In this document: piece after piece, positions 8,193 to 17,676 of the stretch
How positions within the stretch are numbered: the first letter of the stretch is position 1
Layout of the letters: each line of letters starts with the position of its first letter
NCBI GenBank assembly: GCA_041390625.1
Contig: JAWKPM010000001.1
Coordinates: 310,001-374,000 of the forward strand
Direction: 5' to 3'
Length of the DNA: 64,000 bases
Source of the DNA: RBC038 sp041390625
Lineage (GTDB): Bacteria > Chloroflexota > Dehalococcoidia > UBA2979
Made by a program: the position numbers and the translations under genes
Notes under the pieces: model-generated
Database searches by the model: none
What the model saw: only the letters and a program-made list of their open reading frames with translations
What the model was told of the DNA's origin: nothing

Positions 8193-11100
8193 ATGCGCTT
8201 CGACCGCCACTTCACCTCCCCCACCGCCGACCCGTTCGAGGGCGTTCCGTTCGAACCTCGCGAGTCCCGCATCGTGAACCCGGACGGCTCCGTCGTCTTC
8301 GAAGCCCGCGACATCCAGATGCCCAAGGGCTGGTCGCAGGTCGCCGTCGACATCATGGCGCAGAAGTACTTCCGCAAGGCGGGGGTGCCGTCCGCGCTGG
8401 CGCGCGTGCCCGAGGAAGGCGTCCCCGCGTGGCTGTGGCGCGCCGAGGCCGCGCCCGGCGCCTCGAACGTCGGCGAGACCGACGCGCGGCAGGTGTTCCT
8501 CCGGCTTGCTGGCACCTGGACCTACTGGGGCTGGAAGTCCGGGTACTTCGCCACCGAGGAGGACGCGCGCACCTTCCACGACGAGCTCGTCTACATGCTC
8601 GCGACGCAGCGCGCCGCGCCAAACTCGCCGCAGTGGTTCAACACCGGCCTGCACTGGGCCTACGGCATCACCGGCCCCGCCCAGGGCCACTGGTACGTCG
8701 ACCCCGCGACTGGCGAGGCGATGCGCTCGACCAGCGCCTACGAGCGGCCGCAGCCGCACGCCTGCTTCATCCAGTCCGTGACCGACGACCTCGTCAACGA
8801 GGGCGGGATCATGGACCTCTGGACGCGCGAGGCGCGCATCTTCAAGTACGGCTCCGGCACCGGCTCCAACTTCTCGCGCATCCGAGGCGCGGATGAGCCG
8901 CTGTCGGGCGGCGGCAAATCCTCGGGCCTGATGTCGTTCCTCAAGATCGGCGACCGAGCCGCCGGCGCCATCAAGTCGGGCGGCACGACGCGTCGCGCCG
9001 CGAAGATGGTGATCGTCGACATCGACCACCCGGACGTCGAGGAGTTCATCGACTGGAAGGTCGACGAGGAGCAGAAGGTCGCCTCGCTCGTCACCGGCTC
9101 CAAGGTGATCCGCCGCCACCTGCGCGCGGTCTTCGAGGCCGCCTCGAGCGACGAGGGCCTCGACCCCGTCGCCAACCGGCCGCTGCGCCGCTCGGTCTCG
9201 AAGGCGCGTCGCGACGGCGTGCCGGAGAGCTACGTCCAGCGCGTGCTGCAGCTCGCGCAGCAGGGCGCGGGAGCCCTCGACTTCACCGAGTTCGACCTCG
9301 ACTGGCAGGGCGAGGCGTACATCACCGTCTCGGGCCAGAACGCCAACAACTCGGTGCGCGTGACTCAGGACTTCCTCGATGCCGTCGAGCAGGACCGCCC
9401 CTGGAACCTCACCCGCCGCACCGATGGCGCCACGCACCGCACCGTCTCGGCACGCGAGCTGTGGGACCGTGTCGCGCGCGCGGCCTGGCACTCGGCCGAC
9501 CCGGGCGTGCAGTACGACACCACCATCAACGAGTGGCACACCTCGCCGGCCGGCGGCCGCATCGACGGCTCGAACCCGTGCAGCGAGTACATGTTCCTCG
9601 ATGACACGGCCTGCAACCTCGCCTCGATCAACCTGCTGCGCTTCGTCGACCTCGAGAGCGGCGCGTTCGACATCGAGGGCTACGAGTACGCCTCCAGGCT
9701 GTGGACCGTCGTCCTCGAGATCGCGGTGCTGATGGCGCAGTTCCCGAGTCGCGAAATCGCGCAGCGCTCGTACGACTACCGCACGCTGGGCCTCGGCTAC
9801 GCCAACCTCGGCGCGGTGCTCATGGTCCTCGGCATCCCGTACGACTCCGAGGAGTCGCTGGCCTGGGCCGGCGCGGTGACGGCGATCATGACGGGCACCG
9901 CCTACGCCACCTCGGCCGAGATGGCCGGCGAGCTCGGCGCGTTCCCGCGCTTCGCCGAGAACCGCGAAGCGATGCTGCGGGTCATCCGCAACCACCGCCG
10001 CGCGGCCTACGGTGTCCCGGCGCACGAGTACGAGGGCCTGTCGGCCACGCCGATGCCCCTCGACGAGTCCGTGTGCCCGCCGGAGCTGCAGGCGGCGGCG
10101 TGCCGTGCCTGGGACAGCGCGCTGCGCCTCGGTGAACGCTTCGGGTACCGGAACGCGCAGTCGACGCTGATCGCGCCCACCGGCACCATCGGGCTGCTGA
10201 TGGACTGCGACACCACCGGCGTCGAGCCGGACTTCGCCCTCGTGAAGTTCAAGAAGCTCGCCGGCGGCGGCTACTTCCGCATCATCAACGAGTCGGTGCC
10301 GTCGGCCCTGCGGCGCCTCGGCTACGACCGCGCCGAGACCGACGCGATCGTCGAGTACTGCGTCGGCACCGGCCACCTCGAGGGCGCGCCCTACATCAAC
10401 CGCACGTCGCTGGCGCAGCGAGGCTTCACGCAGCCGCTGCTGGACCGCGTCGACGGCGCGCTGCGCACGGCGTTCCACATCGGCTTCGTGTTCAACCGCT
10501 GGACGCTCGGTGAGGACGCCCTGCGCGAGCACCTCGGGCTGACCGACGAGCAGCTGGCCGACCCCGGCTTCGAGCTGCTGACCGCCCTCGGCTTCTCCCG
10601 CGAGCAGATCGAGGCAGCGAACGACCACATCCTCGGGCGCATGACCATCGAGGGCGCGCCGCACCTCCGCGAGGAGCACTACGCCGTCTTCGACTGCGCG
10701 ACGAAGTGCGGCAAGTACGGCACGCGCTTCATCGAGCCGATGGCCCACGTCCGCATGCTGGCCGCGACGCAGCCGTTCCTGTCGGGCGCCATCTCGAAGA
10801 CGATCAACATGCCGAACGAGGCGACCATCGAGGACGTCCGCGAGGTCTACGACGCCGCGGCGCGCATGGGCGTGAAGGCGCTCGCGCTCTACCGCGACGG
10901 CTCCAAGCTCTCGCAGCCGCTCGCCGGGTCGCTCGTCGATGAGCTGACCGACGACGAGGAAGACGCCCTCGAGGAGGCGATCGAGGCGGCCCGCGCCGAG
11001 GCCGGCGGGGACCACCCCGCGGTCATCGAGGCGGAGCGCATCATCCGCTCGATGCCGCGCCCACAGCTCGAGCGCTGGCTCGCGGCCTTCCAGGGCGGAG

Positions 11101-11888
11101 ACACGGAGCCCGAGCGCGCGCTGCGCCGCGGCGAGGAGGAGCGCCTGCCGGCGCGCCGCCGGGGCTACGCCCAGAAGGCGAAGGTCGGTGGGCACACGAT
11201 CTACCTGCACACCGGCGACTTTGACGAGCGGGACGAGCAAGGGCGCCCGCGCCTCGGCGAGATCTTCGTGTCGATGTCGAAGGACGGCGCGGCCTTCCGC
11301 AGCCTGATGAACTGCTTCGCGATCGCCGTCTCGATCGGCCTCCAGCGCGGCGTGCCGCTCGAGGACTACGTGGACTCGTTCACCTTCACGAAGTTCGAGC
11401 CCAACGGGCTCGTGACCGGCCACGACCGCATCTCCATGGCGACGTCGATCATCGACTACGTGTTCCGCGACCTGGCGGTGAACTACCTCGGCCGCGACGA
11501 CCTCGCGCACTTCGGCCCGGTGGACCTCGCGTCCGACTCGACCGCCGAGGACGAGGCGGCGGACCTCGGCGACGACTCGGCATTCGAGTCCGAGTACGAC
11601 GCGCCGGAACCGGCCGTGGCCTCGGCGACCGCGTCAGCGGCGGTGCAGCCGGCCGCACTGCCGGCGCCCGTTCCGGTGCCGGTGGCAGGAGACGCCTCGG
11701 CGCCCGCCTCGAGCGGCGGTGGCTACATCGAGGTGACGGAGCGCATCCAGATGCGCGAGCGGGTGCTGATGGCGCGCCAGTCCGGCTTCGAAGGCGACCC
11801 CTGCAGCGAGTGCGGCCAGATGATGATGGTGCGCAACGGCACCTGCCTGAAGTGCATGAACTGTGGCGCCACGAGCGGTTGTAGCTAG
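8193..11888 (+). CDS. nrdJ: Vitamin B12-dependent (class II) ribonucleoside-diphosphate reductase
   Basis: Converts ribonucleotides to deoxyribonucleotides with adenosylcobalamin as radical source, without needing oxygen. The 1231-residue length matches the long NrdJ-Z subgroup. Visible landmarks are GSGTGSNFSRIRG, the active-site NPCSEYMFLDDTACNLAS, PTGTIGLLMDCDTTG and a C-terminal zinc-ribbon/redox tail (C1204, C1207, C1218, C1221, C1224, C1230) that delivers electrons from thioredoxin. The start at 8193 (MRFDRHFTSP) is chosen because homology-like sequence begins there and a GAGGA lies upstream; the frame is open to 8094. A Pro/Ala-rich linker (about residues 1115-1170) precedes the tail. 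A strong hairpin ends the transcript. Confidence 0.96.
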   Translation: MRFDRHFTSPTADPFEGVPFEPRESRIVNPDGSVVFEARDIQMPKGWSQVAVDIMAQKYFRKAGVPSALARVPEEGVPAWLWRAEAAPGASNVGETDARQVFLRLAGTWTYWGWKSGYFATEEDARTFHDELVYMLATQRAAPNSPQWFNTGLHWAYGITGPAQGHWYVDPATGEAMRSTSAYERPQPHACFIQSVTDDLVNEGGIMDLWTREARIFKYGSGTGSNFSRIRGADEPLSGGGKSSGLMSFLKIGDRAAGAIKSGGTTRRAAKMVIVDIDHPDVEEFIDWKVDEEQKVASLVTGSKVIRRHLRAVFEAASSDEGLDPVANRPLRRSVSKARRDGVPESYVQRVLQLAQQGAGALDFTEFDLDWQGEAYITVSGQNANNSVRVTQDFLDAVEQDRPWNLTRRTDGATHRTVSARELWDRVARAAWHSADPGVQYDTTINEWHTSPAGGRIDGSNPCSEYMFLDDTACNLASINLLRFVDLESGAFDIEGYEYASRLWTVVLEIAVLMAQFPSREIAQRSYDYRTLGLGYANLGAVLMVLGIPYDSEESLAWAGAVTAIMTGTAYATSAEMAGELGAFPRFAENREAMLRVIRNHRRAAYGVPAHEYEGLSATPMPLDESVCPPELQAAACRAWDSALRLGERFGYRNAQSTLIAPTGTIGLLMDCDTTGVEPDFALVKFKKLAGGGYFRIINESVPSALRRLGYDRAETDAIVEYCVGTGHLEGAPYINRTSLAQRGFTQPLLDRVDGALRTAFHIGFVFNRWTLGEDALREHLGLTDEQLADPGFELLTALGFSREQIEAANDHILGRMTIEGAPHLREEHYAVFDCATKCGKYGTRFIEPMAHVRMLAATQPFLSGAISKTINMPNEATIEDVREVYDAAARMGVKALALYRDGSKLSQPLAGSLVDELTDDEEDALEEAIEAARAEAGGDHPAVIEAERIIRSMPRPQLERWLAAFQGGDTEPERALRRGEEERLPARRRGYAQKAKVGGHTIYLHTGDFDERDEQGRPRLGEIFVSMSKDGAAFRSLMNCFAIAVSIGLQRGVPLEDYVDSFTFTKFEPNGLVTGHDRISMATSIIDYVFRDLAVNYLGRDDLAHFGPVDLASDSTAEDEAADLGDDSAFESEYDAPEPAVASATASAAVQPAALPAPVPVPVAGDASAPASSGGGYIEVTERIQMRERVLMARQSGFEGDPCSECGQMMMVRNGTCLKCMNCGATSGCS

Positions 11889-11910
11889 CCGGTTCCGACG
11901 GCAGACGAGA

Positions 11911-11946
11911 ACAGTGCCCCGCCGGCTGTCGCCGGCGGGGCACTGT
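11911..11946 (+). terminator. Terminator hairpin after nrdJ
   Basis: ACAGTGCCCCGCCGGC and GCCGGCGGGGCACTGT form a perfect 16-bp stem with a TGTC loop, 22 bases after the nrdJ stop and before a convergent gene. It has no clear T-tract and could act in both directions. Confidence 0.8.
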
Positions 11947-11993
11947 CGATCTCAGAGGGGATACCTCGCGGGCACCCACCCTCCTCGAGAGAG

Positions 11994-12893
11994 CTAGCCG
12001 CGTCGGCGGCCGAGAGCGAGGCCCGTCGCGCCGGCGGCGACGATGGCGATGCTCGCCAGCATCCAGCCGGTGCTCAGACCACTCGAGGACCCGGCGTCGC
12101 CACCGAAGCCGGCGTTCACGCCGCCGCTCGGGGTTGGCGAGGCACTACCGCTGCCGCTGCCGGTCCCCGGCGAGCTCGTCGCGGTCGGGCTAGCGGTCCC
12201 GGTCGGGCTCGCCGTCGCGGTCGGCGTTGGCGTGCCCTGCTGACTCGACGCCAGCGTCCCGCACAGGACGGGAAGCGTGGCCTCGAGCGGCAGTCCGGCA
12301 TCGAGCGAGCTCGGCGCGTCGCCGTCGTATGCGGCATCGTCGCCGCCAAGCTCCGCATAGCCGTGCACCACGACCACGCCGTTGGCGAAGTCGTCGGCGC
12401 TCATGCTGGACGGCATCTCGAGCGTGCGCTCGTACGTGTACGAGCCGTCGGAGCCCGCAGTCGGGAATCGGTCGACCGCGAGTGCACTCCCGGCCGCAGA
12501 GTCTCCGTCAGTCGTCAGCGCAACCTGGACGGCGCCATAGCGCGGCTGCCCCTCGGCCGTGCTGATGAGACCGTCGCCATCGGCGTCGTCAGCAGTCGTC
12601 GGGCACGCGTTCTCGCCCCCGATGTGGATGTGCTGGGCGTGCGCCTGATCGGGCGAGACCCCGCTCACATCGACGGTGACTGTCATCTCGCTCCCGTTCA
12701 CCTCGATGGTGGCGGTACCGGACGCACCCGAGTCGTTCAGCGCGCCGAGATCTGCCTCGAGGGTCGTTGCCTCCTGTGCACCGGCGATACCGCCGAGCGA
12801 GAAGATCGCCACGGCAGCGGCAAGTGCCGCCACTCCGCCGGCAAGCCCGAGGTGCAGTCGGGGTTGTAGCCCCCGCACTCGAAGGTCGCTCAT
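11994..12893 (-). CDS. Exported CHRD-like domain protein with Ser/Thr/Pro stalk and C-terminal anchor
   Basis: A 299-residue cell-surface protein. It has an N-terminal signal or anchor segment (AALAAAVAIFSLGGIAGAQE), then a CHRD-like beta domain (SGTATIEVNGSEMTVTVDVSG followed by HAQHIHIG), an EF-hand-like acidic loop (DDADGDGLISTAEG), a Pro/Thr/Ser stalk and a C-terminal membrane helix ending GRRRG. The ATG at 12893 has no ribosome-binding site of its own. It overlaps by 4 bases (ATGA) the stop of a 15-codon reading frame that does have one, so translation is probably coupled. A longer start at 12992 is possible but would give an unusual basic N-terminus. Confidence 0.75.
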   Translation of the reverse strand: MSDLRVRGLQPRLHLGLAGGVAALAAAVAIFSLGGIAGAQEATTLEADLGALNDSGASGTATIEVNGSEMTVTVDVSGVSPDQAHAQHIHIGGENACPTTADDADGDGLISTAEGQPRYGAVQVALTTDGDSAAGSALAVDRFPTAGSDGSYTYERTLEMPSSMSADDFANGVVVVHGYAELGGDDAAYDGDAPSSLDAGLPLEATLPVLCGTLASSQQGTPTPTATASPTGTASPTATSSPGTGSGSGSASPTPSGGVNAGFGGDAGSSSGLSTGWMLASIAIVAAGATGLALGRRRG

Positions 12894-12937
12894 TGCGAAC
12901 AGGTTCGTAGCGACTGTGTTGGATTGGTGTGGCTCAT
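12890..12937 (-). CDS. 15-codon leader peptide coupled to the CHRD-like gene
   Basis: ATG at 12937 is preceded by GAGAGGG at ideal spacing and encodes MSHTNPTQSLRTCSQ. Its TGA (12892-12890) overlaps the ATG of the downstream gene as ATGA. The downstream gene lacks a Shine-Dalgarno, so this mini-ORF probably loads ribosomes for it. It has no run of a single amino acid that would suggest classical attenuation. The frame is also open further upstream, but the ribosome-binding site sits at this ATG. Confidence 0.5.
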   Translation of the reverse strand: MSHTNPTQSLRTCSQ

Positions 12938-13273
12938 GAGCCCTCTCTTTCGTCTGGAAGCGGCGAGTCGGCTGGTAGCGGCCACGTTCCACGCTATGTC
13001 GCGCCCCATGTCGAATTGATCCGCCGGGGTCCCCGGTGCGTTGCAGCAGCGTCCCAGTGCCTGGCTTGTCCCCCTGGTTCGCGACGAGGCGTCGATGTTG
13101 CGGCCCAGCCTCGATGCGTGGCTCGAGACGCCGTCCCCTACTAGCGGTGGGGCGTTCCGACGCCCGTCCCTACATCGAAGGGCCCATCGAGGCGGGACCA
13201 TTCGGCCCATACCGGAGGTCGGAGCCCTCGCTAGCGTGTCCCCATCACGAGGGTTGTCCGCGAGGTGAATCCG
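12938..13273. other. Divergent intergenic region, 336 bases
   Basis: It separates the divergent CHRD-like and polymer-forming genes. I see no convincing gene, RNA or strong promoter hexamer pair. Several CCTCGA/TCGAGG copies occur here in non-coding DNA (for example around 13110 and 13186). Confidence 0.5.
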
Positions 13274-14167
13274 ATGAAACGCACGCTTCTGATCTTCGCC
13301 GTCATCGCCGCGATCGCGTTCCCGGCGGTCGCGCTGGCACAGACCTCAGCGCTCGACGACGAGAGCGTGCTTCTCGCTCTCGACCGCGACATCGAGATCG
13401 GCGCCGATGAGGTGGTCGGCACGCTGGTCGTGGTGTCGGGCCAGGCGACCGTCCTCGGCCAGGCACGCACGGTCGTCGTCGTCGACGGCTCGCTGCTGCT
13501 CGAGGGCACGGTCGAGGAGAACGTGGTCGCCGTCGACTCGGACGTCGACCTCGGCGCCTCGGCAGTCATCCGCGAGGACCTCGTGATCCCGTCAGGCACC
13601 GTCACGAGGGACCCCGGCGCCGTCGTCGAGGGCTCCGTGCGGGAGGACTTCGACTTCCGACTCGGCTGGGTGTTCACCCTCTTCTCGATCCTCGCCTGGA
13701 TCGCGATCACGGTCTGCCTCATGGTGGCGGGGCTGATCCTTGCGGCCATCGCGCGCCGTCAGCTGCGCGGCGCCGCGAACCTGCTGAGTGAGCGTCCCGG
13801 TGCGGCGATTGCCGCCACCGTCATCCTCGCGATCGGTCTCCCGCTGGTCGCCGCGTTCAGCATCATCCTGCTCGTTGGGATTCCGCTGGGCCTCGGGTTG
13901 CTCTTCCTCGTGCTGCCTTCGCTGTGGTTCGCGGGCTACATCGTCGCGGGCGAGCGCGTCGGCCGCGCACTCCTCGAGGCAGGGCGCAATGGAGGCCGCG
14001 CGTCGTCCTACCTCGCCGTGGTTGTCGGCCTCCTCATCCTGCAGGTGGTGGCCGTGGTGCCGTTCCTCGGTGGCCTCGTCGTGCTCCTGGCAGCAACGTA
14101 CGGCGCCGGCGGACTCGCACTGTTCGCGTGGAACAGCTGGCGCGGTGCTTCGACCAGCGCAGCCTGA
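13274..14167 (+). CDS. Exported bactofilin-like beta-helix protein with four membrane helices
   Basis: A 297-residue protein with a signal peptide (MKRTLLIFAVIAAIAFPAVALAQ, 1-23). The next hundred or so residues contain repeating short beta units (VVVSGQATVLGQARTVVVVD, EENVVAVDSDVDLG), like polymer-forming bactofilin-type right-handed helices. Four hydrophobic segments follow at about 137-160, 175-200, 207-225 and 253-290. The start at 13274 has GAGGTGA 6 bases upstream; a GTG at 13265 overlaps that site and is rejected. It may be an envelope scaffold; no specific function can be given. A bidirectional hairpin follows. Confidence 0.72.
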   Translation: MKRTLLIFAVIAAIAFPAVALAQTSALDDESVLLALDRDIEIGADEVVGTLVVVSGQATVLGQARTVVVVDGSLLLEGTVEENVVAVDSDVDLGASAVIREDLVIPSGTVTRDPGAVVEGSVREDFDFRLGWVFTLFSILAWIAITVCLMVAGLILAAIARRQLRGAANLLSERPGAAIAATVILAIGLPLVAAFSIILLVGIPLGLGLLFLVLPSLWFAGYIVAGERVGRALLEAGRNGGRASSYLAVVVGLLILQVVAVVPFLGGLVVLLAATYGAGGLALFAWNSWRGASTSAA

Positions 14168-14183
14168 GCTGCCGGCCGGAGAT

Positions 14184-14221
14184 CGAGGACGCCCCGGCAT
14201 CGAATCGCCGAGGCGTCCTCG
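14184..14221. terminator. Bidirectional terminator between convergent genes
   Basis: CGAGGACGCC (14184-14193) and GGCGTCCTCG (14212-14221) form a perfect 10-bp stem with an 18-base loop between the convergent genes ending at 14167 and 14243. Confidence 0.55.
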
Positions 14222-14242
14222 TGTGCTGTCCCGCGCGGGTGG

Positions 14243-15052
14243 CTAGCGCCCGGTGAAGACCGGCGGTCGCTTCTCGCGGAAGGCCTTCACGCCCTCGCCC
14301 GCGTCCTCAGTAGTGCGGTTCAGCTGCGCGAGCGTGCGCTCGTAGGCCGTGTACTGGTCGAGCTCGCCGAGGACCGAGCGGTTCACCGCCAGCTTCCACG
14401 AGGCGTAGTTCTGGGTCGGGCCGCTCGCCAACTCCTGGATGAACGACTCAAGGTCGCTCTCCCACGAGGCCACGGGCCACAGGCGCTGGATGATGCCGAA
14501 ACGCTCCGCCTCCGTGGCTGAGATCACTCGGCCGGTCATCAGCAAGTCCATCGCCCTCGACTGACCGATGAGCCTCGGGAGGACGAGGGGCACGCTCTGC
14601 CCGGCGAAGATCGACTTCTGAGCGCGGATGTCGCCGATCACCACGTCCTCGTGCGCCACGCGGAAGTCGCAGGCGAGCGCCGTCACCCAGCCCGCGCCGT
14701 GGCACAGGCCGTTGAGGGCCGCGATGACCGGCTTCGGCGCCGACATGATGGTCTTCACAAGGCGGTGGTGCGGCCCGAGGTCCGCCGAGACGCGGTCCGG
14801 CGGCGTGTAGCGGTCCGAGCGGTCGCCCATCCCGCCGACGATGTCGTCGCCCGAGGAGAACGCGCGCCCGGTGCCCGTGATCACGATCGCGCGGACGTCG
14901 GGGTCCTTGCCCTGCGACTCCACGAAGTCGGTCACGCCTTCGAGCATGTTGAAGGTGATGGCGTTCAGGCGCTCGGGGCGATTCCAGCGCACCGTCGCGA
15001 CGCCGCCCTCGCGGCTGAACGCGAGTCCCTCGACCTCAGGCAGGTCCGGCAT
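14243..15052 (-). CDS. Enoyl-CoA hydratase/isomerase (crotonase) family protein
   Basis: A 269-residue crotonase-fold protein binding acyl-CoA. Family signatures are RWNRPERLNAI near 23-33, VITGTGRAFSSGDDI (oxyanion-hole segment) near 57-71 and NGLCHGAGWVTALACD near 113-128. In hydratases the last segment carries the first catalytic Glu (GGGCELA); here the position is Val after Trp, and the second Glu position is also not Glu. It is therefore unlikely to be a standard enoyl-CoA hydratase and may be an isomerase, thioesterase or other crotonase. The ATG at 15052 follows GGAGGACAG. The gene is divergent from metE and stands alone. Confidence 0.87.
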   Translation of the reverse strand: MPDLPEVEGLAFSREGGVATVRWNRPERLNAITFNMLEGVTDFVESQGKDPDVRAIVITGTGRAFSSGDDIVGGMGDRSDRYTPPDRVSADLGPHHRLVKTIMSAPKPVIAALNGLCHGAGWVTALACDFRVAHEDVVIGDIRAQKSIFAGQSVPLVLPRLIGQSRAMDLLMTGRVISATEAERFGIIQRLWPVASWESDLESFIQELASGPTQNYASWKLAVNRSVLGELDQYTAYERTLAQLNRTTEDAGEGVKAFREKRPPVFTGR

Positions 15053-15256
15053 GGTCTGTCCTCCATACTGGCGGCGGCGCTCGGATCCGGCGCGGCCGCG
15101 AATACCCCGGTGGGGTGTGCGGCGACACTATACGCGGACCCGCAACCGTCGGCCGCGGAGATCGACCATCGGGAAGCGCCGACTCCCCGCTGAGGTGGAG
15201 CGGCGGTACCCTGTATACCTCGAAACGTCCGCGCAGCAGCAGGAACGGGCACCGTC

Positions 15257-17563
15257 ATGGCGCTGTCACACATCGTCGGCTACCCACGCATCGGCCAGCG
15301 TCGCGAGCTCAAGCGCGCCACCGAGGCCTACTGGGACGACGCGGTCTCACGCGCCGACCTCGAGGCGACCGGCGCCACGCTGCGCCTCGAGGCGTGGCAG
15401 CGGATGCGGGACGCCGGCATCGACCTCATCCCCTCGAACACCTTCTCCTTCTACGACCAGGTGCTGGACACGACCGCGATGGTCGGCGCCGTGCCGGCGC
15501 GCTACCAGCAGCCGGACGATGAGCCCGTTGACCTCGACACCTACTTCGCGATGGCGCGCGGGGCGCAGTCGGACGGCCTCGACGTCACGGCGATGGAGAT
15601 GACGAAGTGGTTCGACACGAACTACCACTACATCGTCCCCGAGCTCGGGCCGGACACCCGCTTCCGCCTCGCATCGACGAAGCCCGTCGACGAGTACCTC
15701 GAGGCGCGCGCGGCCGGCATCGAGACGGTGCCGGTCCTCGTTGGCCCGGTGAGCTACCTGCTGCTGGGCAAGAACCACGATGACCCGGACTTCGACGCGC
15801 TGACGCTGCTGCCCTCGCTGCTGCAGGTGTACCTCGAGGTGCTCGGCCGGCTGCGTGACGCCGGCGCGCGCTGGGTGCAGTTCGACGAGCCGGCGCTCGT
15901 CCTCGACCGCACGGACGGGGAGCTCGAGGCGCTCACGACGGCTTACGAGGCGCTGTCGAACGCCGCCGGTGAGACGCAGATCATCATCGAGACGTACTTC
16001 GGCGATGTCGACGAGGCGTTCCACACCCTCGCCGCGCTCCCGGTGGCCGCGATCGGCCTCGACCTGCATCGAGGAAAGCGCAACCTCGAGCTGCTGCGCC
16101 GGCACGGCCTCCGTGGCAAATACCTCGTTGCCGGCCTCGTCGACGGGCGCAACGTCTGGATCAACGACCTCGATGCGTCGCTCGGCCTGCTCGGCGAGCT
16201 CCGTGCGCTCGTCGGCGCGGACCGGCTCATCGTCTCGAGCTCGTGCTCGCTGATGCACACGCCGATCGAGCTCGGGCGCGAAAACCGCCTCGATCCCGAG
16301 CTGCGCTCATGGCTCGCCTTCGCGAACCAGAAGGTCGACGAGGTCGCAGCACTCGCGACCGGCCTCGACGACCGCGAAGCCATCGCGGACGTCCTCGGCG
16401 CGAACCGCGCCGCCCTGCACTCGCGCCGCGTCTCACCTCGAACGAACGACCCGGCCGTCGATGCCCGCGTGCGCGCGACCACCGAGGCGGACTACCGCCG
16501 CCCCGGAAGCGTCGAGGCACGTCGCGAGTCGCAGCGTTCGGTGTTGCGGCTGCCGGCCTTCCCGACGACCACCATCGGCTCCTTCCCGCAGACGCCCGAG
16601 CTCCGCGAGGCGCGTGCGAGCCACAACGCGGGCGAGCTGGACGACGCGGGCTACGAGGCCGTAATGGAGAGCGAGATCGAGCGCGTCATCCGCCTGCAGG
16701 AGGAGATCGGCCTCGATGTGCTGGTGCACGGCGAGCCCGAGCGCAACGACATGGTCGAGTACTTCGGCGAGCAGCTGAACGGCTTCGCCTTCACGCGCTT
16801 CGGCTGGGTGCAGTCCTTCGGCACCCGGTACGTGAAGCCGCCGATCGTCTTCGGCGACGTCTCGAGGCCCGGTCCGATGACCGTCCGCTGGTCGCAGTAC
16901 GCACAGTCGCTCACGCAGCACCCGGTGAAGGGCATGCTCACGGGCCCGGTCACGATCCTCAACTGGTCCTTCATCCGCGACGACCAGCCGCGTTCCGAGA
17001 CCTGCCGGCAGATCGCCCTCGCCATCCGAGACGAGGTCGTGGACCTCGAGGCCGCCAACATCCGCGTCATCCAGATCGACGAGCCGGCCCTCCGCGAGGG
17101 GCTGCCGCTGCGACGCAAGGACTGGACCGGCTACCTCGCGTGGGCCGTGCCGTGCTTCCGGCTGTCGGCCTCGGGCGTGCGCGACGAGACGCAGATCCAC
17201 ACCCACATGTGCTACGCCGACTTCAACGACATCATCGAGGCCATCTCCGACCTCGATGCCGACGTCATCTCAATCGAGAACTCGAGGTCCGACGCCGAGC
17301 TCCTGGAGGCGTTCCGCGCCTTCCGCTACGACAAGGAGATCGGCCCCGGGGTGTACGACATCCACTCGCCGCGCGTCCCGCCGGCCGACGAGATGACCTC
17401 GCACCTGCAGGAGGCCACCGCCGTCCTCGACCCGCGCCTCGTGTGGGTGAATCCCGACTGTGGCCTCAAGACGCGGCGCTACGACGAGACGGTGCCGGCC
17501 CTGGAGCACATGGTGGCAGCCGCCCGCGCGATGCGTGGCGAACCGGCACCTGTGACCTCGTAG
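15257..17563 (+). CDS. metE: Cobalamin-independent methionine synthase
   Basis: Transfers a methyl group from 5-methyltetrahydropteroyltri-glutamate to homocysteine to make methionine in the cytosol. The 768-residue length is standard, with two (beta/alpha)8 barrels. The N-terminal half starts VGYPRIGQRRELKRA. The C-terminal barrel begins near TTTIGSFPQTPELR and holds the zinc ligands H650 and C652 (HMC), E674 (ISIENS) and C735 (NPDCGLK). A possible -10 (TACCCT) is at 15207-15212; the ribosome-binding site is weak. The cell has a B12-dependent NrdJ yet keeps a B12-independent MetE, so methionine synthesis need not depend on cobalamin. Confidence 0.96.
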   Translation: MALSHIVGYPRIGQRRELKRATEAYWDDAVSRADLEATGATLRLEAWQRMRDAGIDLIPSNTFSFYDQVLDTTAMVGAVPARYQQPDDEPVDLDTYFAMARGAQSDGLDVTAMEMTKWFDTNYHYIVPELGPDTRFRLASTKPVDEYLEARAAGIETVPVLVGPVSYLLLGKNHDDPDFDALTLLPSLLQVYLEVLGRLRDAGARWVQFDEPALVLDRTDGELEALTTAYEALSNAAGETQIIIETYFGDVDEAFHTLAALPVAAIGLDLHRGKRNLELLRRHGLRGKYLVAGLVDGRNVWINDLDASLGLLGELRALVGADRLIVSSSCSLMHTPIELGRENRLDPELRSWLAFANQKVDEVAALATGLDDREAIADVLGANRAALHSRRVSPRTNDPAVDARVRATTEADYRRPGSVEARRESQRSVLRLPAFPTTTIGSFPQTPELREARASHNAGELDDAGYEAVMESEIERVIRLQEEIGLDVLVHGEPERNDMVEYFGEQLNGFAFTRFGWVQSFGTRYVKPPIVFGDVSRPGPMTVRWSQYAQSLTQHPVKGMLTGPVTILNWSFIRDDQPRSETCRQIALAIRDEVVDLEAANIRVIQIDEPALREGLPLRRKDWTGYLAWAVPCFRLSASGVRDETQIHTHMCYADFNDIIEAISDLDADVISIENSRSDAELLEAFRAFRYDKEIGPGVYDIHSPRVPPADEMTSHLQEATAVLDPRLVWVNPDCGLKTRRYDETVPALEHMVAAARAMRGEPAPVTS

Positions 17564-17676
17564 CCCTCGCCCGGCGAATGGCGCCGGAAGGCATTCCCGG
17601 CCACTCCGAACGTGGTACAACGTGCGCACTGCCGTCGATGACGGACGGCATCCACCACGAGGCGCGAGGAGGGGCC

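Noticed and set aside
8127..11510. 1127-codon open frame opposite nrdJ
   Set aside because: Antisense shadow of nrdJ with Arg/Val/Asp-rich translation, no motif and no promoter or ribosome-binding site.
15053..15256. Possible riboswitch upstream of metE
   Set aside because: No SAM, cobalamin or other riboswitch core could be recognised in these 204 bases.
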